A DNA stretch of 64,000 nt from an uncultured Lachnospiraceae bacterium (GTDB lineage Bacteria; Bacillota; Clostridia; Lachnospirales; Lachnospiraceae). Position numbers and translations under genes: made by a program. Each line of letters starts with the position of its first letter. Position 1 is the stretch's first letter. The notes below the pieces were generated by a model. It worked only from the letters and a program-made list of their open reading frames with translations. It made no database searches and was not told where the DNA came from. Positions 33,491 to 41,744 of this stretch are shown here, piece after piece. The stretch covers positions 32,754-96,753 of the forward strand of contig CAJTMC010000012.1 in assembly GCA_910577115.1 (NCBI GenBank), given 5' to 3'.

Positions 33491-35680
33491 CTACTGCGTT
33501 ACTGTCTCCTGATACCCTTCCAGTTCATACATAAAATCAGGAATCATACCCTTTTTAAATATCAGATTGCAATATATCGAACTGTCGTTTGTCTTTGTGT
33601 AAACCGTAACATCAAACTCCTTCTCCACCAAATCCGTATATGCGTCAACCTGCCATCTGTAAGAGGGATTTACCAAGCATCCAAACATTTGTTCTATCTG
33701 TTCCCTGTTGTAAACGTTACCCACGTCCACAAATTCCGTCGTTCTATAAGAATCTGCTCCGTTATATACGGGAGTTTCCTTGCGGTACTGCACGCGGATA
33801 TATGCAATCTCATCCATATCGATCTTCTCATACACATCAAAGCCGTTTTCCTTCAAAAGCGCAATCGTCTTGGTAAACTGCGGATAAATCAGGCTTCCGT
33901 CATACCTGTCGTCCGGTCTTCCCCTTCCCCATTTCATATCGGCTTCATACTCCTCTGCGGTTAGCGGTGAAATGCTTCCAACCGGATATGTGTCAAGGAC
34001 TGTGTCAAAGTCAAGCTGCAAATATTCCTCCTGATACGTCTCAAGCAGCTTTGTCTGAAACTCCGGTGTCATATCCAAAACCGCATTGGTGAAGCTGCCG
34101 GAACAGTACAGCTTCTTAAATTCCTTTTTCCATCCGTCATTTAACATCGGACTTGTTCCCGTTTTGTAACTGCTGTCGTTGAAAACATCTGCCAAAAGCT
34201 TCTGCGTCTGTGTGTCTGCCATATCAATTGTATAGATTCTGTATATCTGCTTCCCGTTCTTTAAGTTGTACCCAAAAGTTACCGACCTGTAGTCTTGCTG
34301 TGTGTCCTCCGCCTGATACGTCAGCTGCTCCGAAGCTGCCTTTCTTGCCAAATCCATAACACTTGGATTTCCCTGAAGCTTTACGCTTTCCATCCGGTAG
34401 TCCATCGCACTGATATAGGTATACCATGTATATCGTCCCACTCCCACATTTTTCGCAGGCGACACTGCCATCAAATTCTCAATGGATACCGCACAGCTGA
34501 CGAGCTCCGAATCTGCCGGCACATACGTATTATAGCCAAGCACATCATAGCGGAAAACAATCACGACCACCGCTAAACATGCCGCATTAAACACAAGCTG
34601 CTTTTTATGGCCGAATGCGCTCTTAATATCCAGCCGGAAAATAATTTCCAACAGCAGCGCAATCACCACGTAGCCAAACAAAACGCCAAACAGATACCAT
34701 GCATCCCTGCTCTCCACAGAAGCAATATCCCTGAAAAACAAGCCCGACAATAATGCCAGCGGAATGACAAGCAGCGTTTTCAGCACAGGCTCCGCCCATC
34801 GAAAGGCAATTGCCCTTCCTGCCGCCTCCGAAGCCCTTTTTTGATAAAGCACAAACGCAATCAGTGTGTATACAAGCGCCGCCGCGGCAATTCCCCAAAG
34901 CTGATCCGCATTGAATTTAAAAAAACGATCGTTTTGAAAGGTTCCTGTGTAATCCGACTCAAATAACGCCACCAGCATGGAAACCGGAGAAAAGTTCCAA
35001 AAGGTTTTATAATCCATATTTCCATGTAAATCGCTGCCGGTTACAATATACGTCTGAAAAAATGTCTGAAACATCGTGCTCATCAAGAGCGATGCCACCG
35101 CGCTGTAAAAGAACAGCACCGCACTTCCAAGTACGTTAATCACAATATTCCCTGTCAGACACGCCGCCACAAGAAACACAGCATAGCATAACAGGAATAC
35201 CAGCGATACCACGCCAACCATTTTTACGGCATTGACAAATGCATCCCCCGAAAATGCCGCCTTTCCTGCCGCAATTACCATACACACAACAACATGGAAC
35301 ACAAAGGGAACAAAAAACTGCAGCGCACCTGACACATATCTTGCCCAAAAGGTCTGTATGCGTTTTACCGGAAGGCTGTGGTATGTATCAAGCTGCACCC
35401 GCGAATGCAGATACGAAAACCCGCTTATCGCGCATAAAAACGCAACAACGCATGCAAGCATTGCAAACAGATTTGTGTCCGTCCCAAACAGGCATTTCTC
35501 CACATACTCACCAATGTCTTTGCAGTTATACATTCCTGCGTCTTCTTCAATCCTGCCCATCAGCCGCAGCATATTGACCTCAAGGGCCAGAAAATATCCC
35601 AAAAAGATAACGATCGGGCACCATATCCGTTTCTGAATATCCTGCCGGATTTGTTTAAAAAATAAGCTTTTTGATGTCAT
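33491..35680 (-). CDS. ABC-2-like permease (DUF6449-type), large
   Basis: The 729-residue membrane protein has an N-terminal set of about eight transmembrane helices (about 18-385) and a long extracytoplasmic C-terminal half (about 390-729) rich in charged residues. The start (TSKSLFFKQIRQDIQKRIWCPIV) and the length recall a clostridial permease family that I remember as DUF6449. It pairs with the ATPase gene just upstream, overlapping by 26 bases, and with the GntR gene above. This is the layout of the YtrA-YtrB group, induced by cell-wall antibiotics in Bacillus. The substrate is unknown. Confidence 0.85.
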   Translation of the reverse strand: MTSKSLFFKQIRQDIQKRIWCPIVIFLGYFLALEVNMLRLMGRIEEDAGMYNCKDIGEYVEKCLFGTDTNLFAMLACVVAFLCAISGFSYLHSRVQLDTYHSLPVKRIQTFWARYVSGALQFFVPFVFHVVVCMVIAAGKAAFSGDAFVNAVKMVGVVSLVFLLCYAVFLVAACLTGNIVINVLGSAVLFFYSAVASLLMSTMFQTFFQTYIVTGSDLHGNMDYKTFWNFSPVSMLVALFESDYTGTFQNDRFFKFNADQLWGIAAAALVYTLIAFVLYQKRASEAAGRAIAFRWAEPVLKTLLVIPLALLSGLFFRDIASVESRDAWYLFGVLFGYVVIALLLEIIFRLDIKSAFGHKKQLVFNAACLAVVVIVFRYDVLGYNTYVPADSELVSCAVSIENLMAVSPAKNVGVGRYTWYTYISAMDYRMESVKLQGNPSVMDLARKAASEQLTYQAEDTQQDYRSVTFGYNLKNGKQIYRIYTIDMADTQTQKLLADVFNDSSYKTGTSPMLNDGWKKEFKKLYCSGSFTNAVLDMTPEFQTKLLETYQEEYLQLDFDTVLDTYPVGSISPLTAEEYEADMKWGRGRPDDRYDGSLIYPQFTKTIALLKENGFDVYEKIDMDEIAYIRVQYRKETPVYNGADSYRTTEFVDVGNVYNREQIEQMFGCLVNPSYRWQVDAYTDLVEKEFDVTVYTKTNDSSIYCNLIFKKGMIPDFMYELEGYQETVTQ

Positions 35681-36557
35681 AGCCTGCTACCTCCGTTTCA
35701 CTGATAAAGATTTCTTCCAGCGTAAGCGAAATACTCTCCGCAAAAATGGGATTATGAAGATTGATTCCCGCCATAATCTCGTCAATTTTTCCCCGCACAG
35801 TCAAGGTATTGAGCGAACCGCGCTTCTCGGCTTTTACAAGATCCAGTCCTTCCAGTGCTGCCCCCTCATCCTCCGGCGTTTGAAATACGCACTGGATATT
35901 ATGGATGTTGAGCTTCATTTCCTCCAAATCCTTTTGCATCAGCACACCGCCTTCATGCAAAATTCCCACACTGTCACAAATATCCTCAAGCTCGCGGAGA
36001 TTATGTGATGCAATCACCGGTGTAAAATCCCTTTCTGCAAGTTCTCCCGCAAAAATACTTTTCACCGCCTGCCGCATCATCGGATCCAGACCGTCAAAGG
36101 TTTCATCGCAGAACATATATTTAGTGTTTGCACAGACACCAAGTAATACGGAAAGCTGCTTTTTCATGCCCTTTGAGAACGTCGTAATCTTGCGCCTCCC
36201 CTCAAGCCGGAATTTTCCAAGCATTTCCTGAAACCGCGTCATGTCAAACCTGATATAATAATCCTTATAAAATTTCGCCATGTCAAGGGGCGTGGCGTTT
36301 GGCAGAAAATACTGGTCGTCCGATATGTAAAAAATTTCCGCCTTGACTGCGCTATTTTCATACACCTGCTTTTCATCTACAAGAATTTCACCGCTGTCAG
36401 GCTTTAAAACACCGGACGCCATGCGCAGAAATGTGCTTTTTCCCGCGCCGTTGGTGCCGATTAGCCCGAACACTTCCCCGTTTTTAATGTTGACGCTGAT
36501 GTCTTTAACCGCCTCTATCCCGTCAAATTTTTTGTTGATATGATTTGCCGTTATCAT
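35655..36557 (-). CDS. ABC transporter ATP-binding protein (YtrB-like)
   Basis: The 300-residue ATPase has Walker A (GTNGAGKSTFLR), a signature that reads TFSKGMKKQLSVLLG instead of LSGGQ, Walker B (KYMFCDETFDGLD) and the H-loop (VIASHNLRELEDI). The altered signature FSKGMKK is common in this exporter group. A C-terminal extension of about 80 residues follows. Its ATG overlaps the GntR stop (ATGA), and its 3' end overlaps the permease gene, so all three are coupled. Confidence 0.93.
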   Translation of the reverse strand: MITANHINKKFDGIEAVKDISVNIKNGEVFGLIGTNGAGKSTFLRMASGVLKPDSGEILVDEKQVYENSAVKAEIFYISDDQYFLPNATPLDMAKFYKDYYIRFDMTRFQEMLGKFRLEGRRKITTFSKGMKKQLSVLLGVCANTKYMFCDETFDGLDPMMRQAVKSIFAGELAERDFTPVIASHNLRELEDICDSVGILHEGGVLMQKDLEEMKLNIHNIQCVFQTPEDEGAALEGLDLVKAEKRGSLNTLTVRGKIDEIMAGINLHNPIFAESISLTLEEIFISETEVAGYDIKKLIF

Positions 36558-36940
36558 TGATTATCCCTCCCCTTCTTTGCTTCCTCAATGCATGTTTCCA
36601 GCATTTTCCTTAATTCATCCGGCGATATGCCCGCAAGCAGCGCTTTCTCAATCCCTTCATACATCTCCTTTTTCACTTCCTGACGCTTTTTGTCCGCGTT
36701 TTGGGACGCCTCACTTACAAAGCTCCCTTTGCCTTTAATTGTGTATATATATCCTGCACGTTCAAGCTCCTGATAGGCACGCTGAATGGTATTTGGATTT
36801 AACGAAAGCTCCATCGCAAGACTTCGCACCGACGGCATCGGGGCATTTTTCTCTAATGCCCCGCAGAGTATCAGCTGCTCAAAGCGTTCGATAATCTGCT
36901 CATAGATTGGGCGTCTGTCCTTGTGGTCAATCAAAATCAC
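36554..36940 (-). CDS. GntR-family repressor (YtrA subfamily)
   Basis: The 128-residue regulator has a winged helix-turn-helix (PIYEQIIERFEQLILCGAL, then RSLAMELSLNPNTIQRAYQEL and GYIYTIKGKGSFV) and only a short C-terminal tail, as in YtrA. It starts at a GTG with GGGAGGG six bases upstream. It should repress its own operon through the dyad at 36958-36986, which lies on the transcription start. The inducer is unknown. Confidence 0.94.
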   Translation of the reverse strand: MILIDHKDRRPIYEQIIERFEQLILCGALEKNAPMPSVRSLAMELSLNPNTIQRAYQELERAGYIYTIKGKGSFVSEASQNADKKRQEVKKEMYEGIEKALLAGISPDELRKMLETCIEEAKKGRDNQ

Positions 36941-36957
36941 GTTTGTCCCTCCCTTCT

Positions 36958-36986
36958 TATCTGTACTAATACAATTAATACAGATA
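36958..36986. promoter_or_regulatory. Operator dyad of the gntR-ABC operon
   Basis: TATCTGTA...TACAGATA are perfect 8-bp arms, with CTAAT/ATTAA inside. It lies one base downstream of the -10 box, where a bound GntR dimer would stop initiation. ACTAATAC recalls YtrA-type sites. Confidence 0.75.
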
Positions 36987-36987
36987 C

Positions 36988-37016
36988 AGTATATGTTATT
37001 TGTAAATATCTGTCAA
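36988..37016 (-). promoter_or_regulatory. Promoter of the gntR-ABC operon
   Basis: On the minus strand, TTGACA (37011-37016) and TATACT (36988-36993) are 17 bases apart: near consensus. Confidence 0.85.
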
Positions 37017-37125
37017 TACCTTATAAAGATTTAAACCATTACTTGTTCATTATCAATCTGTATTTGAAAACCATAGAAATCCGGAATTCTTAATCAGAAG
37101 TCAAAGATGATATTTATGTAACCAA

Positions 37126-37197
37126 TTAAGAGCTGTCAGAGACAGTCCCTATTTTAAATATCAGCGTGTGCCAGAGCGGTTTGTAGCTGATGTGCAT
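37126..37197 (-). pseudogene. Truncated XRE/HTH regulator gene start
   Basis: ATG at 37197 follows GGCAGGGAG and encodes MHISYKPLWHTLI, the well-known beginning of small HTH regulators (about 70 residues, common on clostridial integrative elements). After about 13 residues the sequence departs from the family and stops at codon 24. It is a relic of an accessory element. Identification is from memory of the family. Confidence 0.55.
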
Positions 37198-37474
37198 TTT
37201 TCTCCCTGCCTTTCTGCCCCGGATGGGCGTTTGTACCCATTATATCAACTGCCCGAATCATGGCAACGGCGATTTCCTGCCGGCCGGGCGATGTGCTTTC
37301 CCACATTTCCTGATATGGATTGACAGGGAAAATAGATGTTTGTATAGTAAAAGGCAGGTGAATCAAAAACACCTACCTTTTCTAATAACTTATCATAGAG
37401 GATATTAATTTACAGAAATTATTTCCACTCAAGAATGAAGGCACTGAACAATAATGCTCCTTGTTTTGTAACTG

Positions 37475-37915
37475 TTACGCCAATTTCTGAAGCTTTTCGC
37501 TATGCTCCGCCACTACCTTCTTCAATAAATCAACATCCACGAAAACAGCATCCATTTTATCGACATAATTTTTATAGCGGTCATATGTATCTGTGTAGCA
37601 AGATTCGATTGTATTAAGTCGTGGCAAAATCACATTTTCCTGAAACAGCTTCACACCTTGAAGATCGTTCTTCACACCTTGAAGATCGTTCTTCACACCT
37701 TGAAGATCGTTCTTCACACCTTGAAGATCGTCCTTCACACCTTGAAGATCGTCCTTCACACCTTGAAGATCGTTCTTCACGGACTGTAACTCATTATCCA
37801 TTCTGTCCAATCTGTTTTCCATTCTGTCCAATTTACTTTCCACAGGCTTTAATCCAGCCTCAAGCTTTTTATCCATCATCTCAGAAATGGCTAACAATAA
37901 TTCATTATCACTCAT
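37475..37915 (-). CDS. Coiled-coil protein with six tandem heptads
   Basis: The 146-residue protein is almost wholly alpha-helical. After LDRMENRLDRMDNELQ it carries six copies of a seven-residue unit, (S/G)VK(N/D)DLQ, coded by six 21-bp DNA repeats (37650-37775). Residues 95-146 form another helix (ENVILPRLNTIESCYTDTYDRY). Seven residues is one coiled-coil heptad, so each DNA unit adds one helical turn pair without breaking register. I know no function; similar short coiled-coil proteins are common in Lachnospiraceae. GGGAGG lies nine bases before the ATG. Confidence 0.8.
   Translation of the reverse strand: MSDNELLLAISEMMDKKLEAGLKPVESKLDRMENRLDRMDNELQSVKNDLQGVKDDLQGVKDDLQGVKNDLQGVKNDLQGVKNDLQGVKLFQENVILPRLNTIESCYTDTYDRYKNYVDKMDAVFVDVDLLKKVVAEHSEKLQKLA
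37650..37775 (-). repeat. Six tandem 21-bp repeats inside the coiled-coil gene
   Basis: The plus-strand unit starts TTCACACCTTGAAGATCG; units differ only at T/C in one position (Asn versus Asp). They are contiguous and in frame, which makes slipped-strand length variation likely. Confidence 0.95.
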
Positions 37916-37952
37916 ACCTATATACCTCCCATGTTATCCTGAAACAAATTAG

Positions 37953-38984
37953 TTAGTCCACTCGAACCTTCCCTGCCACCACGTTCTCATAATCCTCAAG
38001 ATTCTTCTCCAAAAGTTTCGGCGTATCCAACCCGTACGGACACTTCGAGGCACACTGATTGCAATGAATGCACTCCTTAATCTTCGCCATATTTGCCTGC
38101 CACTCCTCGCTCAGCCAGTTTGCCGAAGGCGAACGGCGCAAAAGCTGCGAAATACGTGCACAGTTATTAATCTGTATCCCCTTAGGACATGGCATACAAT
38201 ACCCGCACCCGCGGCAGAAATCACCGGAAAGCTCCGCTAAATCCTTCTCATACACCGCCTTCATCTCATCATCCATCACAGGCGGATTGTCCTGATAAGA
38301 CAAAAACTCGGCAAGCTCCGATTCTCTCTGTACCCCCCACAGCGGCAGCACATTCTCATACCGACAGGCAAACCAATAACAAAGCTTAGCGTTTGTCAAA
38401 AGTCCTCCCGCAAGGCCTTTCATGCCAAGAAAACCCATCCCCGCTTCCTCACATTTCTTCACAAGGGCAATCTCCTTCTCGCCCGAAATATACGCAAACG
38501 GAAACTGCAGCGTTTCATATAAACCGCTCTCAACCGCCTCCTTGGCCACATTCAGCAAATGCGCGGTAATACCGATATGCTTAATTTTCCCTTCCTTTTT
38601 CGCCTGCAGCACCGCATCATACACGCCGTCCGCATCGTCCGGACGAAAACACTTTGGCGCACAGTGGAGCTGATAAATATCAACATAATCAGTCTTTAGA
38701 TTTCTGAGCGATGTTTCCAAATCTGCCCGAACCTGTTCCCCTGTTTTCGCTGTAGTCTTCGTCGCAATATAGTAACTGCCTCTGTCAATTCCCTCAAACG
38801 CTCTGCCAAGCTTTTCCTCACTGTCACTGTATGCACGCGCTGTATCAAAAAAGTCCACGCCTCCGTCCAATGCCATATGAATCAGCCTGACTGCGCTTTC
38901 CATATCAATGCGCTGTATCGGCAATGCACCAAATCCGTTTTTATTCACAACAATTCCTGTATTTCCTAATTTCACCTTTACCAT
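37953..38984 (-). CDS. Aldo/keto reductase with C-terminal 4Fe-4S domain
   Basis: The 343-residue protein has an aldo/keto reductase barrel (FFDTARAYSDSEEKLGRAF with catalytic Asp and Tyr; YQLHCAPK; HIGITAHLL) and a ferredoxin-like end with CRGCGYCMPCPKGI and CIHCNQCASKCPYGL. Such proteins are widespread in anaerobes; the electron route and substrate are not known. The ATG at 38984 has GGAGGG five bases upstream. A TetR-like gene lies just upstream on the same strand and may control it. The gap holds copy B of the 46-nt palindromic element. Confidence 0.92.
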   Translation of the reverse strand: MVKVKLGNTGIVVNKNGFGALPIQRIDMESAVRLIHMALDGGVDFFDTARAYSDSEEKLGRAFEGIDRGSYYIATKTTAKTGEQVRADLETSLRNLKTDYVDIYQLHCAPKCFRPDDADGVYDAVLQAKKEGKIKHIGITAHLLNVAKEAVESGLYETLQFPFAYISGEKEIALVKKCEEAGMGFLGMKGLAGGLLTNAKLCYWFACRYENVLPLWGVQRESELAEFLSYQDNPPVMDDEMKAVYEKDLAELSGDFCRGCGYCMPCPKGIQINNCARISQLLRRSPSANWLSEEWQANMAKIKECIHCNQCASKCPYGLDTPKLLEKNLEDYENVVAGKVRVD

Positions 38985-39003
38985 GAAATCCCTCCATTCC
39001 TGC

Positions 39004-39049
39004 TCAATCCGCGCATTTGGACATATGCACAAATCTGCCGTATGAAAAA
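39004..39049. repeat. 46-nt palindromic element, copy B
   Basis: It aligns without gaps to copy A (19602-19647) at 36 of 46 positions; shared blocks are TCCGCG, ATTTG, CAAAT, TGCCGT and TGAAAAA. It lies 20 bases upstream of the aldo/keto reductase start. Confidence 0.6.
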
Positions 39050-39068
39050 CGCTTCTCCACACCGCCCT

Positions 39069-39650
39069 TTATTTCATTGATTCCAAAACAGCCTGCACGC
39101 CGTACAGCATTGTTTCCCGCGCGTCCTGATATTTATAGCCGGTATTCATCGCAAGCATCTTGCTGATCCCTGTGGTGATAATCCAAAGCATTTCCGCCGC
39201 CCGTTTCGTATCCGCAGCCGCATTGACCGCTCCCTGCGTCTTTCCTTCCTCAAGCACGCGCTCCAAGTCCTGCAGGAGCACATTCTTTACACCGCCCTCT
39301 GACACCTCATAAAGCGCCGTATAATATTGAAAGTAGGCATTTTTCTCATAAATATAAGTAAACACCGTCATAATCCTTGCCAGCAGGTTGTCATAATAAG
39401 AAGCGCCTTCTGCCACCGATGCTTCCGCCTTTTGAATCAGCTCCTCATTACACCTTTTCGCAACAATCATATTCACTTCATCAATATCGCGGAACCGGTT
39501 GTAAATCACACGTCTGTCACAATTTAACTCCCGACACAGCCTTGTCACCGTCAGCGCGCCCGTTCCCTCTTTGCAGCCAATATTTACCGCAAGGTCTATA
39601 ATGCGCTTGCTCGTCTCGTCCTCAATTCGTTTTCCTTTTGAGAATGCCAT
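39069..39650 (-). CDS. TetR-family regulator
   Basis: The roughly 193-residue regulator has an atypical TetR-like helix-turn-helix (GALTVTRLCRELNCDRRVIYNRFRDIDEVNMIV) followed by a helical ligand domain with FTYIYEKNAYFQYYTALYEV. The start is uncertain: ATG at 39650 has AAGGAG 13 bases upstream, and an ATG at 39662 is too close to it. The frame is open to 39743. The aldo/keto reductase gene follows 84 bases on, its most likely target. No matching dyad was found in its upstream region. Confidence 0.85.
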   Translation of the reverse strand: MAFSKGKRIEDETSKRIIDLAVNIGCKEGTGALTVTRLCRELNCDRRVIYNRFRDIDEVNMIVAKRCNEELIQKAEASVAEGASYYDNLLARIMTVFTYIYEKNAYFQYYTALYEVSEGGVKNVLLQDLERVLEEGKTQGAVNAAADTKRAAEMLWIITTGISKMLAMNTGYKYQDARETMLYGVQAVLESMK

Positions 39651-39842
39651 ATCTACAACCATGCTCCTTCCAAAGTCTGCGTGTTTGGACCGCATAATAG
39701 CCCAAACACGCTTATCCTCATCTGTATCAGTGCATAATTGCACAAACTACATATCCTAAACTAAATTTTATCAGCTATATGGAGATATGGCAAGCATATA
39801 TTTCATTTCCGGAAATGCGGTTGCACAATTACGCTGCCGCAA

Positions 39843-41744
39843 TCACATCGTTGCAATCGCATTACCCGTATAAAGCTGATAATATCTGCCCTTCTGCGCA
39901 ATCAGCTCATCATGCGTTCCACGCTCAATAATCCTGCCCTGTTCCAGCACCATAATGCAGTCACTGTTCTTGACCGTAGAAAGCCTGTGCGCAATCACAA
40001 AAGTCGTCCTGTCCTTCATCAGCTTATCCATACCGTCCTGTACAATCTTCTCGGTACGCGTATCAATCGAGCTGGTAGCCTCGTCAAGAATCAGGGCAGG
40101 CGGATCCGCGATTGCTGCCCTCGCGATTGCAAGCAGCTGTCTTTGTCCCTGACTTAAATTCGCGCCGTCCCCCGTAAGCAGCGTGTCATAGCCCTGCGGA
40201 AGCCGCTCGATAAAGCCATGCGCATTGGCAAGCTTTGCTGCCGCAATAACCTCCTCGTCGCTCGCCTCAAGCTTTCCGTAGCGGATATTTTCCATAACCG
40301 TAGCCGTAAACAAATGTGTATCCTGTAAAACAATCCCCAGCGAACGCCTTAAATCTGCTTTCTTAATTTTATTGACATTGATGCCGTCATACCGTATTTT
40401 CCCGTCCTGAATATCGTAAAAACGGTTAATCAGGTTTGTAATGGTTGTTTTTCCCGCACCCGTAGAACCGACAAAAGCAATTTTCTGTCCGGGTTCTGCA
40501 AACATCTTGATATTGTGGAGCACCATTTTGTCATCGTTATAGCCAAAATCCACATCATCAAACACAACGTCGCCCTCAAGCCGCTGATAAGTCGTTGTGT
40601 CGCTGTCCTTATGGTAATGCTTCCATGCCCACATTCCCGTATGTTGGTCTGTTTCCTCAAGCGCACCGTTCACTTCTTTTACATTTACAAGCGTAACATA
40701 CCCGTTGTCATCTTCCGGCTGTTCATCAATCAGCTTAAATACTCTGTCCGCACCCGCAAGCGCCATGATAATCGAGTTAAACTGCATACTCACCTGATTG
40801 ATTGGCATATTGAAGCTCTTATTGAAAGTCAGAAAGCTCGCAAGGCCTCCCAGCGTAAAACCGCCGATATTTCCGATTGCAAGAATGCCTCCCACAATCG
40901 CACACACCACATAGCTCACATTTCCAAGCTGCAGATTAATCGGGCCAAGCATATTTGAAAAACGGTTTGCGTTGTAAGCGCTGTCAAAGAGCTCATCATT
41001 TAACACGTTAAAGCGTTCAATATTTTCTTCTTCGTGGCAGAACACCTTTACAACCTTCTGCCCCTCCATCATTTCCTCAATAAAACCGTTTACGGCTCCC
41101 AGTGATTTCTGTTGTGACAGGAAATACCGCCCCGAAAGTCCCGTCGCCTTTTTTGTCACAAACAGCATAACCGCCACCATGACAAGTGTTGTAAAAGTCA
41201 GCGGAACACTTAAAGAAAACATGCTGATCAACACCGTCACAATCGTCACTGCGCTGTTTAAACACTGCGGCATACTTTGGCTGATCATCTGACGCAGCGT
41301 GTCAATGTCGTTTGTATAGCATGACATAATATCACCATGCGCATGTGTGTCGAAATATTTAATCGGAAGTTTCTCCATTTTTCCAAACATGGCATTTCTG
41401 ATGTTGCGCATCGTGCCCTGACTGACATTAATCATAATCCGATTATAAAGGTATGACGAACAAACACCTACCGCATAAAAACATGCCACCCGCGCAATTG
41501 CGTGTGCAAGCCCCGAAAAATCAGGATTGGAGGTGTTTAAAAGCGGCACGATATAACTGTCAATCAACGTCTGCATAAACAGTGTACCCTGCACATTTGC
41601 AAGCACACCGACAAAAATGCATATGACAACGACAGCAACCTGCGGCGCATAGTCCTTTAGTACATATCCGATAATTCTTTTAAAGAGCTTTCCTGGATTT
41701 TCTATTTTGGGTTTTGGCCCCCTCGGCCCTCTTGGTCCTGGCAT
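39843..41744 (-). CDS. ABC exporter half-transporter, canonical ATPase site
   Basis: The 633-residue protein has six transmembrane helices (about 30-340) and an ATPase domain with Walker A GSTGAGKTTI, signature LSQGQRQLLAIARA, Walker B ALILDEATSSID (catalytic Glu kept) and IAHRLSTVKNSD. An extra stretch of about 40 residues before the ATPase (VKEVNGALEETDQHTG...) is usual for the second subunit of clostridial heterodimeric exporters. Its ATG shares one base with the stop of the partner gene (TGATG). The N terminus is PGPRGPRGPKPK. Drug or lipid export is likely; the substrate cannot be told. Confidence 0.94.
   Translation of the reverse strand: MPGPRGPRGPKPKIENPGKLFKRIIGYVLKDYAPQVAVVVICIFVGVLANVQGTLFMQTLIDSYIVPLLNTSNPDFSGLAHAIARVACFYAVGVCSSYLYNRIMINVSQGTMRNIRNAMFGKMEKLPIKYFDTHAHGDIMSCYTNDIDTLRQMISQSMPQCLNSAVTIVTVLISMFSLSVPLTFTTLVMVAVMLFVTKKATGLSGRYFLSQQKSLGAVNGFIEEMMEGQKVVKVFCHEEENIERFNVLNDELFDSAYNANRFSNMLGPINLQLGNVSYVVCAIVGGILAIGNIGGFTLGGLASFLTFNKSFNMPINQVSMQFNSIIMALAGADRVFKLIDEQPEDDNGYVTLVNVKEVNGALEETDQHTGMWAWKHYHKDSDTTTYQRLEGDVVFDDVDFGYNDDKMVLHNIKMFAEPGQKIAFVGSTGAGKTTITNLINRFYDIQDGKIRYDGINVNKIKKADLRRSLGIVLQDTHLFTATVMENIRYGKLEASDEEVIAAAKLANAHGFIERLPQGYDTLLTGDGANLSQGQRQLLAIARAAIADPPALILDEATSSIDTRTEKIVQDGMDKLMKDRTTFVIAHRLSTVKNSDCIMVLEQGRIIERGTHDELIAQKGRYYQLYTGNAIATM

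Larger units (their letters stand above)
36941..37474. other. Intergenic with remains of mobile-element DNA
   Basis: Beyond the gntR promoter there is no intact gene. 37126-37197 holds a cut-off HTH gene. An open minus-strand frame just before it (37154-37372) encodes a fragment with AVAMIRAVDIMGTNAHPGQ, which I cannot place. From 37373 to 37474 I see nothing. Confidence 0.5.

Noticed and set aside
37650..37775. A CRISPR-like array of 21-bp repeats
   Set aside because: The units are contiguous without spacers and in frame within a coiled-coil gene.
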